A stretch of 64,000 nt of DNA from Microvirga massiliensis (lineage in GTDB: Bacteria; Pseudomonadota; Alphaproteobacteria; Rhizobiales; Beijerinckiaceae), in the NCBI RefSeq assembly GCF_001006805.1, contig NZ_LN811352.1, forward strand, positions 243,691-307,690. Direction: 5' to 3'. The translations under genes were made by a program, and so were the position numbers. Below are positions 53,050 to 64,000 of this stretch, piece by piece (within the stretch, counting starts at the first letter, position 1; every line of letters starts with the position of its first letter). The notes beneath the pieces were generated by a model. That model saw only the letters and a list, made by a program, of their open reading frames with translations, searched no databases and had not been told where the DNA came from.

Positions 53050-53709
53050 TCAATCGCCCAGCTTTTCCGGGCCCAGCAGCGGGTCGGGAGCAAGGTTCTC
53101 GAGCGGGATATCTTCCGCTGCCTTCGGAATTTCGATCTCATGCACGTGGACTCTTTCTACGCCACAGCCCTGCATGATCGCGACCGCCCGTGCCTCGCGC
53201 TCGGCGTCGCGCACGCGCACGAAGATCACGAGACCCCCTTGGCTGAGTTCGTTCTCGAGATCGATCTCGTCGGACCGTTTCACGACGTGGTCCCTGATGA
53301 ACTTCGCGAGTCCACCTGCAACCGCCGCACCTCCGACGCCCGCCGCCAAAGCAGCTGCAAGAGCACCGCCCGATGCCAGGATCGGCATGGCCGCACCGAT
53401 GCTGCCGATGCTGATCAGAGTCCCGAAGATCAGCGCCGTCGAACTGGTCTCGTCCGATGGCAGGATGAGTTCCCGTCTTGGCACTTCTGGCACTTCTGCT
53501 GCAGCAACCGGATTCGCATAGACGGTGCCGAGCTTGCGATTGACTGCATCCTGACTGGCCATCAAATCGATGGCGGCCCGATCGAAGCCGGCAGTCATCA
53601 ATTTCCCAACCAGCGCTTCGAGCTGTTCGCGACTATGGACCACGCCGACAGCCTCGCGCACGCGTACGGTCTCGATAGAGACGGTTGATTTTTCGTGAGT
53701 CTCGGCCAT
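53050..53709 (-). CDS. DUF1269-like/glycine-zipper stress membrane protein
   Basis: A 219-residue protein. The N-terminal region (VREAVGVVHSREQLEALVGK; MTAGFDRAAIDLMASQDAVN) and C-terminal (GLVIFVRVRDAEREARAVAI; GCGVERVHVHEIEI) surround a glycine/alanine-rich hydrophobic middle (SIGSIGAAMPILASGGALAA, ALAAGVGGAAVAGG). Similar rhizobial proteins are induced in general stress, and the layout suggests a membrane-embedded glycine zipper between two sensor-like domains. ATG at 53709 follows GGAGGA; the frame upstream is non-coding in character. Confidence 0.8.
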   Translation of the reverse strand: MAETHEKSTVSIETVRVREAVGVVHSREQLEALVGKLMTAGFDRAAIDLMASQDAVNRKLGTVYANPVAAAEVPEVPRRELILPSDETSSTALIFGTLISIGSIGAAMPILASGGALAAALAAGVGGAAVAGGLAKFIRDHVVKRSDEIDLENELSQGGLVIFVRVRDAEREARAVAIMQGCGVERVHVHEIEIPKAAEDIPLENLAPDPLLGPEKLGD

Positions 53710-53800
53710 TCCGAAATTCCTCCGAGTTTGCAGCCTTTTCCTGAGTTCCTTTCGGCACCTCAGGTTCCCGTGGTCCCTGAGTTTGGGACCGGGACTAGGC

Positions 53801-55453
53801 TCACGTTTTCTCCGGTGGGTTTCCGGCATCCCGCAGGGCCGCGATATGCCGGTGAACGCCCTGAATGACGACAGATCCCTCTCCAACCGCGGAGGCCACT
53901 CGTTTGACCGAGCCGCTCCTGACATCGCCAACCGCGAAGACGCCGGCTAGGCCCGTCTCGTAAGGCAGATGTCCGTCTGAACGCGAAGAGCCGGTCACAA
54001 CGAAGCCTTTCTCGTCGAGGCCAACCGTCCCGCTCAGCCACTCCGTGCACGGGTTCGCCCCGATCATCACGAACAATGCACAGGCCGAAAGCGTTCGGAC
54101 CTCGCCGGTCAAGCGGTTGGCTATGGTGACGCTCTCGAGGGTCTCGCCGCCTCGGACTTCCGTGACTTGCGTATAGAGGCGGATTCTGATGTTCGGCGTG
54201 CTCTCGAGCCGGCTGATCAGGTATTGAGACATGCTTCGGGCCAGATCGGGACCGCGGCAGAGGATGTGCACGAGCCGCGCGCGCTCGGAGAGAAACATCG
54301 CCGCTTGCCCTGCCGAATTTCCCCCGCCGACGATGACCGCCTCCCCTCCTCGACAGCGTCTCGCTTCGATTTCAGTTGCGGCATAGTAGATGCCAGCCCC
54401 CTCGAAGGCTTCCTGCTCGGACAAGCGGAGGCGCCGATAGCGTGCGCCGGTTGCGATCACGATGCTGCGACCGAGCAGGATTCCACCGTCGTCGAGCTGC
54501 ACCGCATAGATACCGTCACGCCGCTCCAGCGCAGTCGCATGACGGGGAACAGTGATGCGGGCCCCGAACTTCACTGCCTGCACTTCGGCTCGAAACGCGA
54601 GATCCCCGCCTGATATCCCGGCCGGAAAGCCGATATAGTTCTCGATGCATGAGGAGGTTCCGGCCTGACCTCCGATGGCCGTGTCCTCGACCACGAGGGT
54701 CGAAAGTCCCTCGGAGGCGCCATAGACGGCTGCTGCCAGACCGGCCGGTCCGGCCCCGACCACGATCAGGTCGCTCGGCGCATCCTGCTTCACCAGAAGA
54801 TCGAGCCCGATTGCTCGCGCCAGCGCCAGCGGTGTCGGCCGGTCCAGAGTGCGCCTCCCGCCTCCCCACACCGCCCGGAATGTGCCGCGGTCGGTCACTC
54901 CGCACTGCGTGATCGCGGGCACGTCTTTCGGCTTGTCGGGATCGAGCCAACGATAAGGGACGCGGTTGCGGTCAGCGAATTCGAGCAGCCGCAGGACATC
55001 GGGATCCTCATCGCGACCTATGATCGTCAGCGAGGCGACAGCACTCGCCATCAGGAGTTGGCGTCGCGCCGCGAAGGCGGTCACCAGAAGCGAACTCAAC
55101 TCCGGCATGGTTGAGACGATCTCGTGCACACTCGCAGGAGGCACGAGAAGCACCTTTCCTGCCTGCCGCACGATGCAGGCCGCGAAAGTACTCTGGCCGG
55201 TCAGCAGTCCAAGCTCGCCGTTGAACTCCCCAGGCCCGCTCGTCTTGAGAACGTGGTCGCCGTTGGCGCGGTCGACGATATCCGTCCTTCCCTCGAGTAC
55301 CACAACCAGGCTGTAGCCGGAATCTCCGACATCGAACAGAATGTCGCCTGGCTGCGTAGCCTTGCTGGCGCCGAATGATCCTAGACGTGCGATCTGCTCA
55401 CTGGTGAGAACAGGGAAGGCTTGCTCTTCCAGGACTGAGAACGTGTTCGCCAC
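53801..55453 (-). CDS. Cyclic nucleotide-binding domain fused to FAD-dependent thioredoxin-reductase-like oxidoreductase
   Basis: About 550 residues. The N-terminal cNMP domain (FSVLEEQAFPVLTSEQIARL; GDILFDVGDSGYSLVVVLEG; GPGEFNGELGLLTGQSTFAA) is followed by a linker with a thioredoxin-like strand and the flavin domain: IVVGAGPAGLAAAVYGASEG, EDTAIGGQAGTSSCIENYIG, VIVGGGNSAGQAAMFLSERA and GVFAVGDVRSGSVKRVASAV. The redox CxxC of thioredoxin reductase is absent; one Cys occurs in SSCIEN. The start is uncertain: GTG at 55453 with GAGAG upstream was used; ATG at 55546 is possible. Known relatives lack an assigned electron acceptor. Confidence 0.88.
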   Translation of the reverse strand: MANTFSVLEEQAFPVLTSEQIARLGSFGASKATQPGDILFDVGDSGYSLVVVLEGRTDIVDRANGDHVLKTSGPGEFNGELGLLTGQSTFAACIVRQAGKVLLVPPASVHEIVSTMPELSSLLVTAFAARRQLLMASAVASLTIIGRDEDPDVLRLLEFADRNRVPYRWLDPDKPKDVPAITQCGVTDRGTFRAVWGGGRRTLDRPTPLALARAIGLDLLVKQDAPSDLIVVGAGPAGLAAAVYGASEGLSTLVVEDTAIGGQAGTSSCIENYIGFPAGISGGDLAFRAEVQAVKFGARITVPRHATALERRDGIYAVQLDDGGILLGRSIVIATGARYRRLRLSEQEAFEGAGIYYAATEIEARRCRGGEAVIVGGGNSAGQAAMFLSERARLVHILCRGPDLARSMSQYLISRLESTPNIRIRLYTQVTEVRGGETLESVTIANRLTGEVRTLSACALFVMIGANPCTEWLSGTVGLDEKGFVVTGSSRSDGHLPYETGLAGVFAVGDVRSGSVKRVASAVGEGSVVIQGVHRHIAALRDAGNPPEKT

Positions 55454-55712
55454 GACCGTCTCTCGCGTTTGGGCTTGCGTCGGAGGCACGAGCGAGCTGT
55501 CGGGCCCTTGCCATCGGGCGCAGCTTTTCACGACGATTCCGAACATCCCTGACCGGTGCAACTGCGCTGAGAGATGACGAGATCTGCGGATTATTGTTCC
55601 AGACGCGCTGAAGCCGCTGTTCCAACCAAAGGACAATGCGCCAGATACGCTGAAGATGCTCTTGTCGAGAGAGTTGGGAGCCGTGACCGGAACTTCGAAT
55701 GCAGGAACAAGA

Positions 55713-55937
55713 ATGCCAAATCCGGGACAGCACCACGATTATGGATTTCCCGTAAGCCTGGCCATCGGCGCCCTTGTTGGCGCTCTTGCCGCCGCGGCAA
55801 TGATGGCGATGTGGCGTAGCTCCACTGGCCGGTTTGTCCAGGATGCCTCGCGACACTGGCCGGACCAATTGGACGTCAAGCGCCGGTCACAGCGGAACCG
55901 GGCGTTTCGTGAGCATCACCCTCCGTGGACGATGTAG
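55713..55937 (+). CDS. Small YtxH-like single-span protein
   Basis: A 74-residue frame: MPNPGQHHDYGFPVSLAIGA, LVGALAAAAMMAMWRSSTGR, then a basic hydrophilic tail. An AGGA box lies seven bases upstream. The glycine/alanine hydrophobic span followed by charged helix recalls YtxH-type envelope proteins, but the family is not certain. In-frame earlier starts (55656) are possible. Confidence 0.45.
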   Translation: MPNPGQHHDYGFPVSLAIGALVGALAAAAMMAMWRSSTGRFVQDASRHWPDQLDVKRRSQRNRAFREHHPPWTM

Positions 55938-56165
55938 CAGGACGGGTAGCCGCTGCTATCTTGCCGGCCGGCTATGCCGCAACCGCAAAACCAGCTGTCT
56001 CGACTTGATTCACAAGATGGCCGGTCTGGTCTCGCGAGGCCTTTCTGCCCATTCCCATTCACGATCACGGAGATTTGCTTCAGTCCAAACGCGTGACAAT
56101 CTGTTGGGGTTGCGGGATACTGATCCATGGGGGCTCACGGCATCCGCGCTTTCAGGAGCACTCCC

Positions 56166-56738
56166 ATGACCACCTTCAGGGTCGGCATCCTCATCGGCAG
56201 CCTTGCCACGGAATCGATCAACCGCAAGCTCGCCCGCGCGCTGATGCGTCTTGCTCCGGAGCACCTCACGTTCACGGAGATCGCGATCAAGGACCTGCCG
56301 CTCTACAGCTATGACTATGATGCCGATTTCCCGCCGGTGGCACGCACCTTCAAGGAGGCGATTGCCGCCGCCGATGCGGTGCTGTTCGTCACGCCCGAAT
56401 ACAACCGCTCCATTCCAGGCGGCTTGAAGAACGCGATCGACTGGGCGAGCCGCCCCTATGGCCAGAACGCGTTCACCCGCAAGCCCTCGGCCGTAATCGG
56501 CACCTCGCCGGGCGCGATCGGCACCGCCATCGCCCAGCAGCAGCTCCGCAGCGTGCTCGGCTTCTGCAACTCGCCGCAGATGAATGCGCCCGAGGCCTAC
56601 ATCCAGTTCACCCCGGGGCTGATCACCGACGAGGGCGAGGTCACGAAGGAGTCCACGGCCGAATTCCTGAGGAACTACATGGCCGAGTTCCACCAGTTCA
56701 TCGTCAGGGTCTACACCGCCCTGCCCCGCGATGCCTGA
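56166..56738 (+). CDS. NADPH-dependent FMN reductase
   Basis: A 190-residue flavodoxin-fold reductase. The FMN phosphate loop is GILIGSLATESINRKLARAL; the FMN-contact loop VLFVTPEYNRSIPGGLKNAI is canonical (PEYNxSxPGxLKNAxDW); VIGTSPGAIGTAIAQQQLRS completes the site. It would reduce FMN or quinones with NADPH. ATG at 56166 is preceded by AGGAG. Its 3' end overlaps the convergent small gene by 28 bp. Confidence 0.93.
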   Translation: MTTFRVGILIGSLATESINRKLARALMRLAPEHLTFTEIAIKDLPLYSYDYDADFPPVARTFKEAIAAADAVLFVTPEYNRSIPGGLKNAIDWASRPYGQNAFTRKPSAVIGTSPGAIGTAIAQQQLRSVLGFCNSPQMNAPEAYIQFTPGLITDEGEVTKESTAEFLRNYMAEFHQFIVRVYTALPRDA

Positions 56739-56923
56739 GCCGGAGACGACCGAGACGTTCGGGGCTTCTCCTGCTCCTTGGGCTCGAGGTCATGAGCATC
56801 CCGAGTCCCTGTTATGCCGGTCCAGGCAGGCGGATCGCTCGCCGGAAAGGACTCGCGATCGGCCTCCTCGACCGGATCCGGGGGAGCCGGCTCGTCAGCC
56901 GGCTTTTTGGGGTCGTTCGTCAT
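56711..56923 (-). CDS. Small acidic hypothetical protein
   Basis: A 70-residue disordered protein: MTNDPKKPADEPAPPDPVEE, then ADRESFPASDPPAWTGITGT. The ESFPASDPPAW core is common in small proteins of rhizobia. GGAGGAG lies four to ten bases before the ATG at 56923, which supports translation. It converges on and overlaps the FMN reductase gene by 28 bp. Function unknown; it shares its direction with the downstream-lying clpK-like cluster. Confidence 0.7.
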   Translation of the reverse strand: MTNDPKKPADEPAPPDPVEEADRESFPASDPPAWTGITGTRDAHDLEPKEQEKPRTSRSSPAQASRGRAV

Positions 56924-56964
56924 GATTCTCCTCCAAGTTGACGCGTTCACCCAGGACGGAGCGC

Positions 56965-59820
<2,856 letters not shown>

Positions 59821-59983
59821 GGTTCATCTCCAGCGATGCTAATTGCCGGTCGAGACTCCCGTATGTCCTGCCTGCGACCAGATCCCGCCTTCCGAAAGGC
59901 GGTCCGGCTTGGCGGACCGAAGATGATCAAGGAGCACGGTGATCCTGACCGGTCGCAGGTTGAGCGGGATTGCAGGAGACTGC

Positions 59984-60574
59984 TCAGGCGTGCACGAGCG
60001 GCGTATCGACCAGGTGTTCCGCGAGGAACCACACCTGTAGCTCGTTGACGCGGATCACCTCTGACACGATCAGGTCGTTGGTTCCGTCGTCGCCCACTTC
60101 CGCCGTCTTCTTTGCCGCATCATGGGCATCGATGAGGATGAGTTCATGAGCCTCGAGCAGCCGCGACAGCATGGCCGGGACCTCCTCGCAGCCATTCGGC
60201 GGCCGCGGCACCCGGGTGATCTCTGCAACATGTCGCGGATCACCGACAGCGATCCCGCCGAGCGTCTGAATACGCTCGGCGATCTCGTCGATGAGCTTGA
60301 TCTGCTCACCGGCATGCTTATCGAGCAGGAGATGCAACTGGTAGAACGTCGCTCCGCGCATCAGCCAGTGATGCTTCTTGTAGAGAGCGGACAGAATTTG
60401 GGAATCGCAAAGAATCTGATTCAAGCGCTGGCATGAATAGAGGCGCGCATCGTGCGACAGCCCGACTGGAAACTGCCGCACGCTTCCGAAGGCCTGAATC
60501 TCTCGGCCTTCCTGATGGAGCCATGGTTGGCTGTCTCGATGAGGCTTCGCGTTGTCTCTTTGCGTTGCCGCCAT
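59984..60574 (-). CDS. Dps-like ferritin-fold protein
   Basis: A 196-residue protein. A 55-residue N-terminal extension leads to the Dps-type four-helix core: LNQILCDSQILSALYKKHHW, LMRGATFYQLHLLLDKHAGE, QIKLIDEIAERIQTLGG (the H...D...E ferroxidase residues of helix B are recognisable), and DAHDAAKKTAEVGDDGTNDL toward the C-terminus. Dps proteins protect DNA and sequester iron in stress. ATG at 60574 was chosen (AGAGGG upstream); an overlapping longer frame reaches into hdeD antisense and is not real. It lies between the clpK-like and hdeD genes, in the same direction. Confidence 0.88.
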   Translation of the reverse strand: MAATQRDNAKPHRDSQPWLHQEGREIQAFGSVRQFPVGLSHDARLYSCQRLNQILCDSQILSALYKKHHWLMRGATFYQLHLLLDKHAGEQIKLIDEIAERIQTLGGIAVGDPRHVAEITRVPRPPNGCEEVPAMLSRLLEAHELILIDAHDAAKKTAEVGDDGTNDLIVSEVIRVNELQVWFLAEHLVDTPLVHA

Positions 60575-60642
60575 GATCGTCATCCCTCTCACGAGGTCGT
60601 TTCTGTTGCTGGAGGCGAATCTCAGGCCATGCACCTGTTTTG

Positions 60643-61209
60643 TTAGTGCATACCTTTGAGCGTCAGCCCGAAGGCGATCGCGGCGATGCCCTGGAAGGTA
60701 AGGTCGACCGCAAGCACCATGCCGAGCAGCCACAGGCTGTTCACGGGCCACCCCAGGATGAAGATGATGCCGGCCAGCAGGGTGATGATGCCGGATGCCA
60801 GCACCCAGCCCCAGCCGATCTCGGGTCTGAGCTGAAAGCTCCCCCAGATCCGCATGATTCCGGAGGCGATCAGCGCGAAGGCGAGCACCAGCGTGAGGGT
60901 CACAGCGGCGAGCACCGGGTTGGTCCAGGCGATCACGCCGGCCACGCCGTAGAGAATGCCGCTGAGCAGCGAGAAGAAGAAGCCGCCCCAGCTCTTCACC
61001 TGAAAGGCATGGACGATCTGTGCGATGGCGCCGATCACCATGAGAACGCCTACCCAGAGCACCGTGGCTACTGTGGCAGCGATCAGGTTCCAGAAGGCAA
61101 AGAGGCCTAACACCAGGAGTGCAACGCCAAGAGCTACGAACCAGCCCCATTTGGAGCGGATTTCGGTTGCCGAGGATGGGAGTTCGAAACCGGCTTGAGC
61201 ATTGGCCAT
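60643..61209 (-). CDS. hdeD: HdeD family acid-resistance-type membrane protein
   Basis: A 188-residue inner-membrane protein with six hydrophobic segments: WGWFVALGVALLVLGLFAFW, LWVGVLMVIGAIAQIVHAFQ, GFFFSLLSGILYGVAGVIAW, and VLASGIITLLAGIIFILGWP, SLWLLGMVLAVDLTFQGIAA. The HdeD pattern is clear. HdeD is linked to acid tolerance in E. coli and is also found in the heat-resistance locus with clpK. GGAGGACAG precedes the ATG. It is first in the minus-strand stress cluster hdeD-dps-clpK. Confidence 0.93.
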   Translation of the reverse strand: MANAQAGFELPSSATEIRSKWGWFVALGVALLVLGLFAFWNLIAATVATVLWVGVLMVIGAIAQIVHAFQVKSWGGFFFSLLSGILYGVAGVIAWTNPVLAAVTLTLVLAFALIASGIMRIWGSFQLRPEIGWGWVLASGIITLLAGIIFILGWPVNSLWLLGMVLAVDLTFQGIAAIAFGLTLKGMH

Positions 61210-61234
61210 GACCTGTCCTCCGGGTCATCCGCAA

Positions 61235-61567
61235 AGTTGCCGTAGGGTCAGATAATACACCGATAACTGAACACTGGCAGCTGATTTAATACAGGCGAAC
61301 CGGCAAAAACGCCCGAGGAACTTACGACAAGGCCGCGTGGCGCCGCTGTGCTGTCACACTCCATCCAGCTTGCAGGAACCGTTAGGCTCGGGCGCAGTTG
61401 CAGGCATCGGTTTCACGATAATCCTCTTCCTGTCGATCAGGTGTTCCCAAATGTACTTCATGACAGCCCAGCACCCGACCTCCGCCGTCTGGTAATGGAA
61501 AAGCAGAATTCCTGGCTTTGAGTGCCAATGACACGCAGGCGGCAGTCGCTTCTCGAGGAAAGTCAGG
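61235..61567. other. Intergenic stretch, divergent promoters
   Basis: A 333-bp gap between hdeD (minus) and the AI-2E gene (plus). Both promoters must lie here. No heat-shock (CIRCE or sigma-32) box was clearly recognised. Confidence 0.4.
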
Positions 61568-62635
61568 ATGCAAGATCTCGAAGATAAGACACTCCTGCTG
61601 CTGATCGTCACGGCGACTGTGATCTTCGGCTGGGTACTGTGGCCGTTCTACGGGGCGATCCTTTGGGCCACTGTATTGGCCGTCCTGTTCACGCCACTCT
61701 TTCGCCGGATGCTCGGCGCGATGCCGCAGTGGCGCAACCTTGCTGCCCTGACGACGCTCCTGATCATCATCGTTCTGGTGATCCTGCCGCTGACGCTGAT
61801 CATCGATCTGCTGCTGCGCGAAGCAGCCAGTCTCTACGCGAGCATCCAGTCGGGTGAACTGAGATTCAACCTGGACTTTCAGCAGATCCGGGATGCCCTG
61901 CCCGTATGGGCAACCAAGCTGCTGGACCGCTTCGGACTGCCGGATCTCGGCGCAGTGAGAGAGAGGCTGTCTGCGATCCTCCTGGAGAGCGGTCAGTTTC
62001 TGGCTGGCCAGGCTCTCAATTTCGGCCAGACCACGGTCGACTTCATCGTCAGCCTGTTCGTCATGGCGTATCTGCTGTTCTTCCTGCTGCGCGACGGGCG
62101 CGAGCTGTCGAGGCAGATCAGGGATGCGATTCCGTTGCGCGCCGAACAGCGGCGTGCCCTGTTCGGCAGATTCACCGTCGCGATCCGCGCCATCGTCAAA
62201 GGCAGCATCGTCGTGGCCCTCGTGCAGGGAGCCCTCGGCGGCTTGATCTTCTGGATTCTCGGGATCCGCGCGCCCCTGCTGTGGGCTGCATTGATGGCCA
62301 TTCTCTCCCTGCTGCCCGTCGTAGGCACCGGCCTGGTCTGGGGGCCCGTCGCCATCTACTTCCTGGTGACCGGCTCAATCTGGCAGGGAGTCGTTCTCAT
62401 CGCCTTTGGCGTCCTCGTCATCGGACTCGTGGACAACATCCTGCGCCCGATCCTGATCGGCCAGGATACCAAGATCCCTGATTACGTGGTGCTGGTCTCC
62501 ACGCTGGGCGGCATCGCGACGTTCGGTGCAAACGGCTTTGTCATCGGCCCGGTGATCGCGGCCATGTTCATAGCCGCCTGGGCCGCCTTCTCCATGTCGA
62601 GGCAGGAGGAGAATGACGAGCGCAGGCTTCGCTGA
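61568..62635 (+). CDS. AI-2E transporter (PerM/UPF0118) family protein
   Basis: A 355-residue membrane protein with about eight hydrophobic segments. MQDLEDKTLLLLIVTATVIF starts a typical PerM N-terminus; later landmarks are FIVSLFVMAYLLFFLLRDGR, AIVKGSIVVALVQGALGGLI, ILSLLPVVGTGLVWGPVAIY and LVDNILRPILIGQDTKIPDY, all family hallmarks. A ribosome-binding site (GAGG) lies about 10 bases upstream. It is divergent from hdeD. Substrate unknown. Confidence 0.93.
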   Translation: MQDLEDKTLLLLIVTATVIFGWVLWPFYGAILWATVLAVLFTPLFRRMLGAMPQWRNLAALTTLLIIIVLVILPLTLIIDLLLREAASLYASIQSGELRFNLDFQQIRDALPVWATKLLDRFGLPDLGAVRERLSAILLESGQFLAGQALNFGQTTVDFIVSLFVMAYLLFFLLRDGRELSRQIRDAIPLRAEQRRALFGRFTVAIRAIVKGSIVVALVQGALGGLIFWILGIRAPLLWAALMAILSLLPVVGTGLVWGPVAIYFLVTGSIWQGVVLIAFGVLVIGLVDNILRPILIGQDTKIPDYVVLVSTLGGIATFGANGFVIGPVIAAMFIAAWAAFSMSRQEENDERRLR

Positions 62636-62732
62636 CGACCATGTGACGGACGAGTGTCTGCGGACGCGCTGTATGGTCACCAGCCTCTCCATGACAGGCG
62701 CTTGCGCGACAACCCGGCTATATCGGCAGGCG

Positions 62733-63656
62733 CTACCGCAATGTCGCAGATCGACCTGAGGCGCCCGACCATGTCGGCACATCCGCGGGTGCGACGAGCT
62801 TCCACGCCAGGAGCAGGCATGTGCCGAAATAGATAACTCCCATCGGAACCCACATCAGCACACCCGCGAGCTGCTGATCTTCGAGTGGGGTCCATCCCCA
62901 GAGTTCCGTGCGGCCACCGTACCAGCTGTACAGCGGACGGGGTGCCATGGTGATCAAGGCGCCGAGCAGGCCGCTATGCATCAGCGTGGCGAAGGCGGCG
63001 CCAAGCGCCAGGGCGGCGCTGCGGCTCGAACGCGCGCCAAGGACCGCCCGCCAGAACAGGAGACCTGTCCCGAAAAAGGAAGCGTGCTCCAGCATATGAA
63101 GCCACTCGCGCTCGACAGCGGCGTCGTACAGTCTCGGTGCATGCCAGGCCCACAAGGCGAGCCCATGCAGGACGGCGGCCGGCAATGGGCGTGACGGCAT
63201 TTGCCCGAAGCGGGCGAGAGGCCGCCACAACCGGGCAGTCATTGTGCTCCTGCTCCAGCCTTTGGGAAGAGCCCAGGCAAATGCGACGCCCGGTTGGCCG
63301 GCGAGGAGCAGTGGAGGCGCGATGATGACGAGGAGTCCGTGCTGCGCCATATGCGCCGACAGCAAGGTTCCGCCGAGCCGATCGAGGGGCGAGACGAGCG
63401 CCACGACGAGGGCCGCTTCACCCAGAAGAAACGAGAGGACGTTGAAGGGCCCGATGCCGCGCCAGCGGCCGGCTCGCGTCCAGAGCTGTAGCACGCCTCG
63501 CCCGTAGGCCCAATGCGCGAGAAGGAGCGGCACGATGACCAGCGGTTCGAAGCTCCACGCCTGCCACAGGGCGTCGGGCTGGACCGGCGCCGGCCCATGC
63601 GCCGCGGCGGGCTGGACCGCCAGAAGAAGGGTCAGGAGGAATCCTGCTAGGCGCAT
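62733..63656 (-). CDS. ctaG: Cytochrome c oxidase assembly factor CtaG-like (caa3 type)
   Basis: A 307-residue polytopic membrane protein with an N-terminal signal-like segment (MRLAGFLLTLLLAVQPAAAH) and seven further hydrophobic segments. The Caa3_CtaG hallmarks are VSPLDRLGGTLLSAHMAQHG, PPLLLAGQPG, HGLALWAWHAPRLYDAAVER, EWLHMLEHASFFGTGLLFW, with the histidines that bind copper, and PLEDQQLAGVLMWVPMGVIY. It assists copper insertion into cytochrome oxidase. It overlaps the stop of the upstream partial gene by 10 bp, so both form an operon that continues beyond the window. Confidence 0.92.
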   Translation of the reverse strand: MRLAGFLLTLLLAVQPAAAHGPAPVQPDALWQAWSFEPLVIVPLLLAHWAYGRGVLQLWTRAGRWRGIGPFNVLSFLLGEAALVVALVSPLDRLGGTLLSAHMAQHGLLVIIAPPLLLAGQPGVAFAWALPKGWSRSTMTARLWRPLARFGQMPSRPLPAAVLHGLALWAWHAPRLYDAAVEREWLHMLEHASFFGTGLLFWRAVLGARSSRSAALALGAAFATLMHSGLLGALITMAPRPLYSWYGGRTELWGWTPLEDQQLAGVLMWVPMGVIYFGTCLLLAWKLVAPADVPTWSGASGRSATLR

Positions 63657-64000
63657 GCCGGCACCAGAAGGATCGGGATGAGCTGCCCCAGGATGGCGAG
63701 CGCCGCAATCGCATCGCAGCCGATCGTGACCGCCATCCGGAAGCGCAGCCTGGTCTCTCCACGCTGTTGCCCATATCGCCAAGCGGCATGCCCGACGAGG
63801 ATCAGGGCCGCGACTGCGGTCACGATCACGAGCACCGTCAGGAACATCATCCGGCTCCCTTGACTGGCCGCACCAAGGCCCAGCACGCAGGCGAGCGCCG
63901 TTGCGACATAGACCGTCAGGAAGTGAGCCGCCCAGACGAAGAAGCCAAAGGCAGGATCGAGCAACCGGAACAGGACGCCCGCGTTGGCATAGGGTTCACC
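63647..64000 (-). CDS. Partial membrane protein, operon with ctaG
   Basis: At least 118 residues; the frame is open to the window edge (GEPYANAGVLFRLLDPAFGF is the visible start). Three hydrophobic segments follow: FFVWAAHFLTVYVATALACV, RMMFLTVLVIVTAVAALILV and IGCDAIAALAILGQLIPILL. The overlap with ctaG suggests a role in or near cytochrome oxidase synthesis. A TTG at 63964 could be a start, but the upstream codons also look coding. The family was not recognised. Confidence 0.75.
   Translation of the reverse strand, partial: GEPYANAGVLFRLLDPAFGFFVWAAHFLTVYVATALACVLGLGAASQGSRMMFLTVLVIVTAVAALILVGHAAWRYGQQRGETRLRFRMAVTIGCDAIAALAILGQLIPILLVPACA

Noticed and set aside
53772..53790. GGTCCC/GGGACC hairpin after the cNMP-flavoprotein gene
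   Set aside because: A 6-bp stem without a T-tract is too weak to call a terminator in GC-rich DNA.
59984..61234. Minus-strand 416-codon frame extending the Dps-like protein upstream
   Set aside because: Its first half is an out-of-frame reading of hdeD. The real start of the Dps-like protein is at 60574.

Overview
The window looks like chromosome of an alphaproteobacterium, most likely Hyphomicrobiales (Methylobacteriaceae/Microvirga-like). This is inferred from high GC, a GcrA-type cell-cycle regulator, a DUF6494 protein, the DUF47-PiT pair, and small rhizobial-type proteins; no rRNA or tRNA gene was seen that could settle it. Gene density is moderate. Many intergenic stretches of 300-670 bp hold decayed genes, which gives the region an accessory, actively eroding character.

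Layout. 0-3.1 kb: a minus-strand surface-polysaccharide operon (PIG-L deacetylase, GT4 glycosyltransferase, BioF2/GNAT). 3.3-6.9 kb: a small conserved protein, a Nudix hydrolase, the phosphate pair DUF47-PiT and DUF6494. 7.0-9.4 kb: a GT61 glycosyltransferase overlapping an AlgX/AlgJ-like O-acetylation protein, with a dead RTX-protein tail upstream. 9.5-11.2 kb: nnrS beside a truncated, frameshifted nirK tail that still has its terminator. 11.4-15.6 kb: a lone Liv-type binding protein, a CGNR regulator, a YjbR fragment cut off next to a Crp/Fnr gene, and agmatinase. 15.8-24.9 kb: a CBS-BON protein, an rnk remnant coupled to a small membrane protein, YbaK, a ClC channel, a PRC-barrel protein and a large DUF2235 protein. 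25.4-31.1 kb: hairpins, an HTH gene that runs without a stop into a phosphodiester glycosidase gene, a DUF763 protein, a short GcrA-like protein and small proteins. 31.1-33.8 kb: quinone oxidoreductase, glutathione S-transferase and flavodoxin.

33.9-42.7 kb is the most coherent metabolic unit. A GntR/FCD regulator is divergent from a citryl-CoA-lyase-like protein, a phenylacetate-CoA-ligase-like enzyme and a complete Liv ABC importer (livHMGF plus binding protein). The operon has a consensus -35 box with palindromes over the -10, ends in a long hairpin, and is followed by a convergent MetE-C-like enzyme. It reads as import, CoA activation and retro-Claisen cleavage of an unidentified organic acid.

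43.8-47.6 kb is an EmrAB-type efflux pair controlled by a divergent TetR gene with a perfect palindromic operator. 47.7-56.9 kb holds a single-domain response regulator, YidB, DUF421, AI-2E-family, USP, glycine-zipper stress and cNMP-FAD oxidoreductase genes, several small disordered proteins and an FMN reductase.

57-62.6 kb is a stress-resistance cluster: a ClpK/ClpG-like stand-alone disaggregase with an N-terminal Cys motif, a Dps-like protein, HdeD and an AI-2E-family protein. It resembles the core of the transmissible heat-resistance locus known from enterobacteria and Pseudomonas. The window ends in a CtaG-like cytochrome-oxidase assembly gene and a partial membrane protein.
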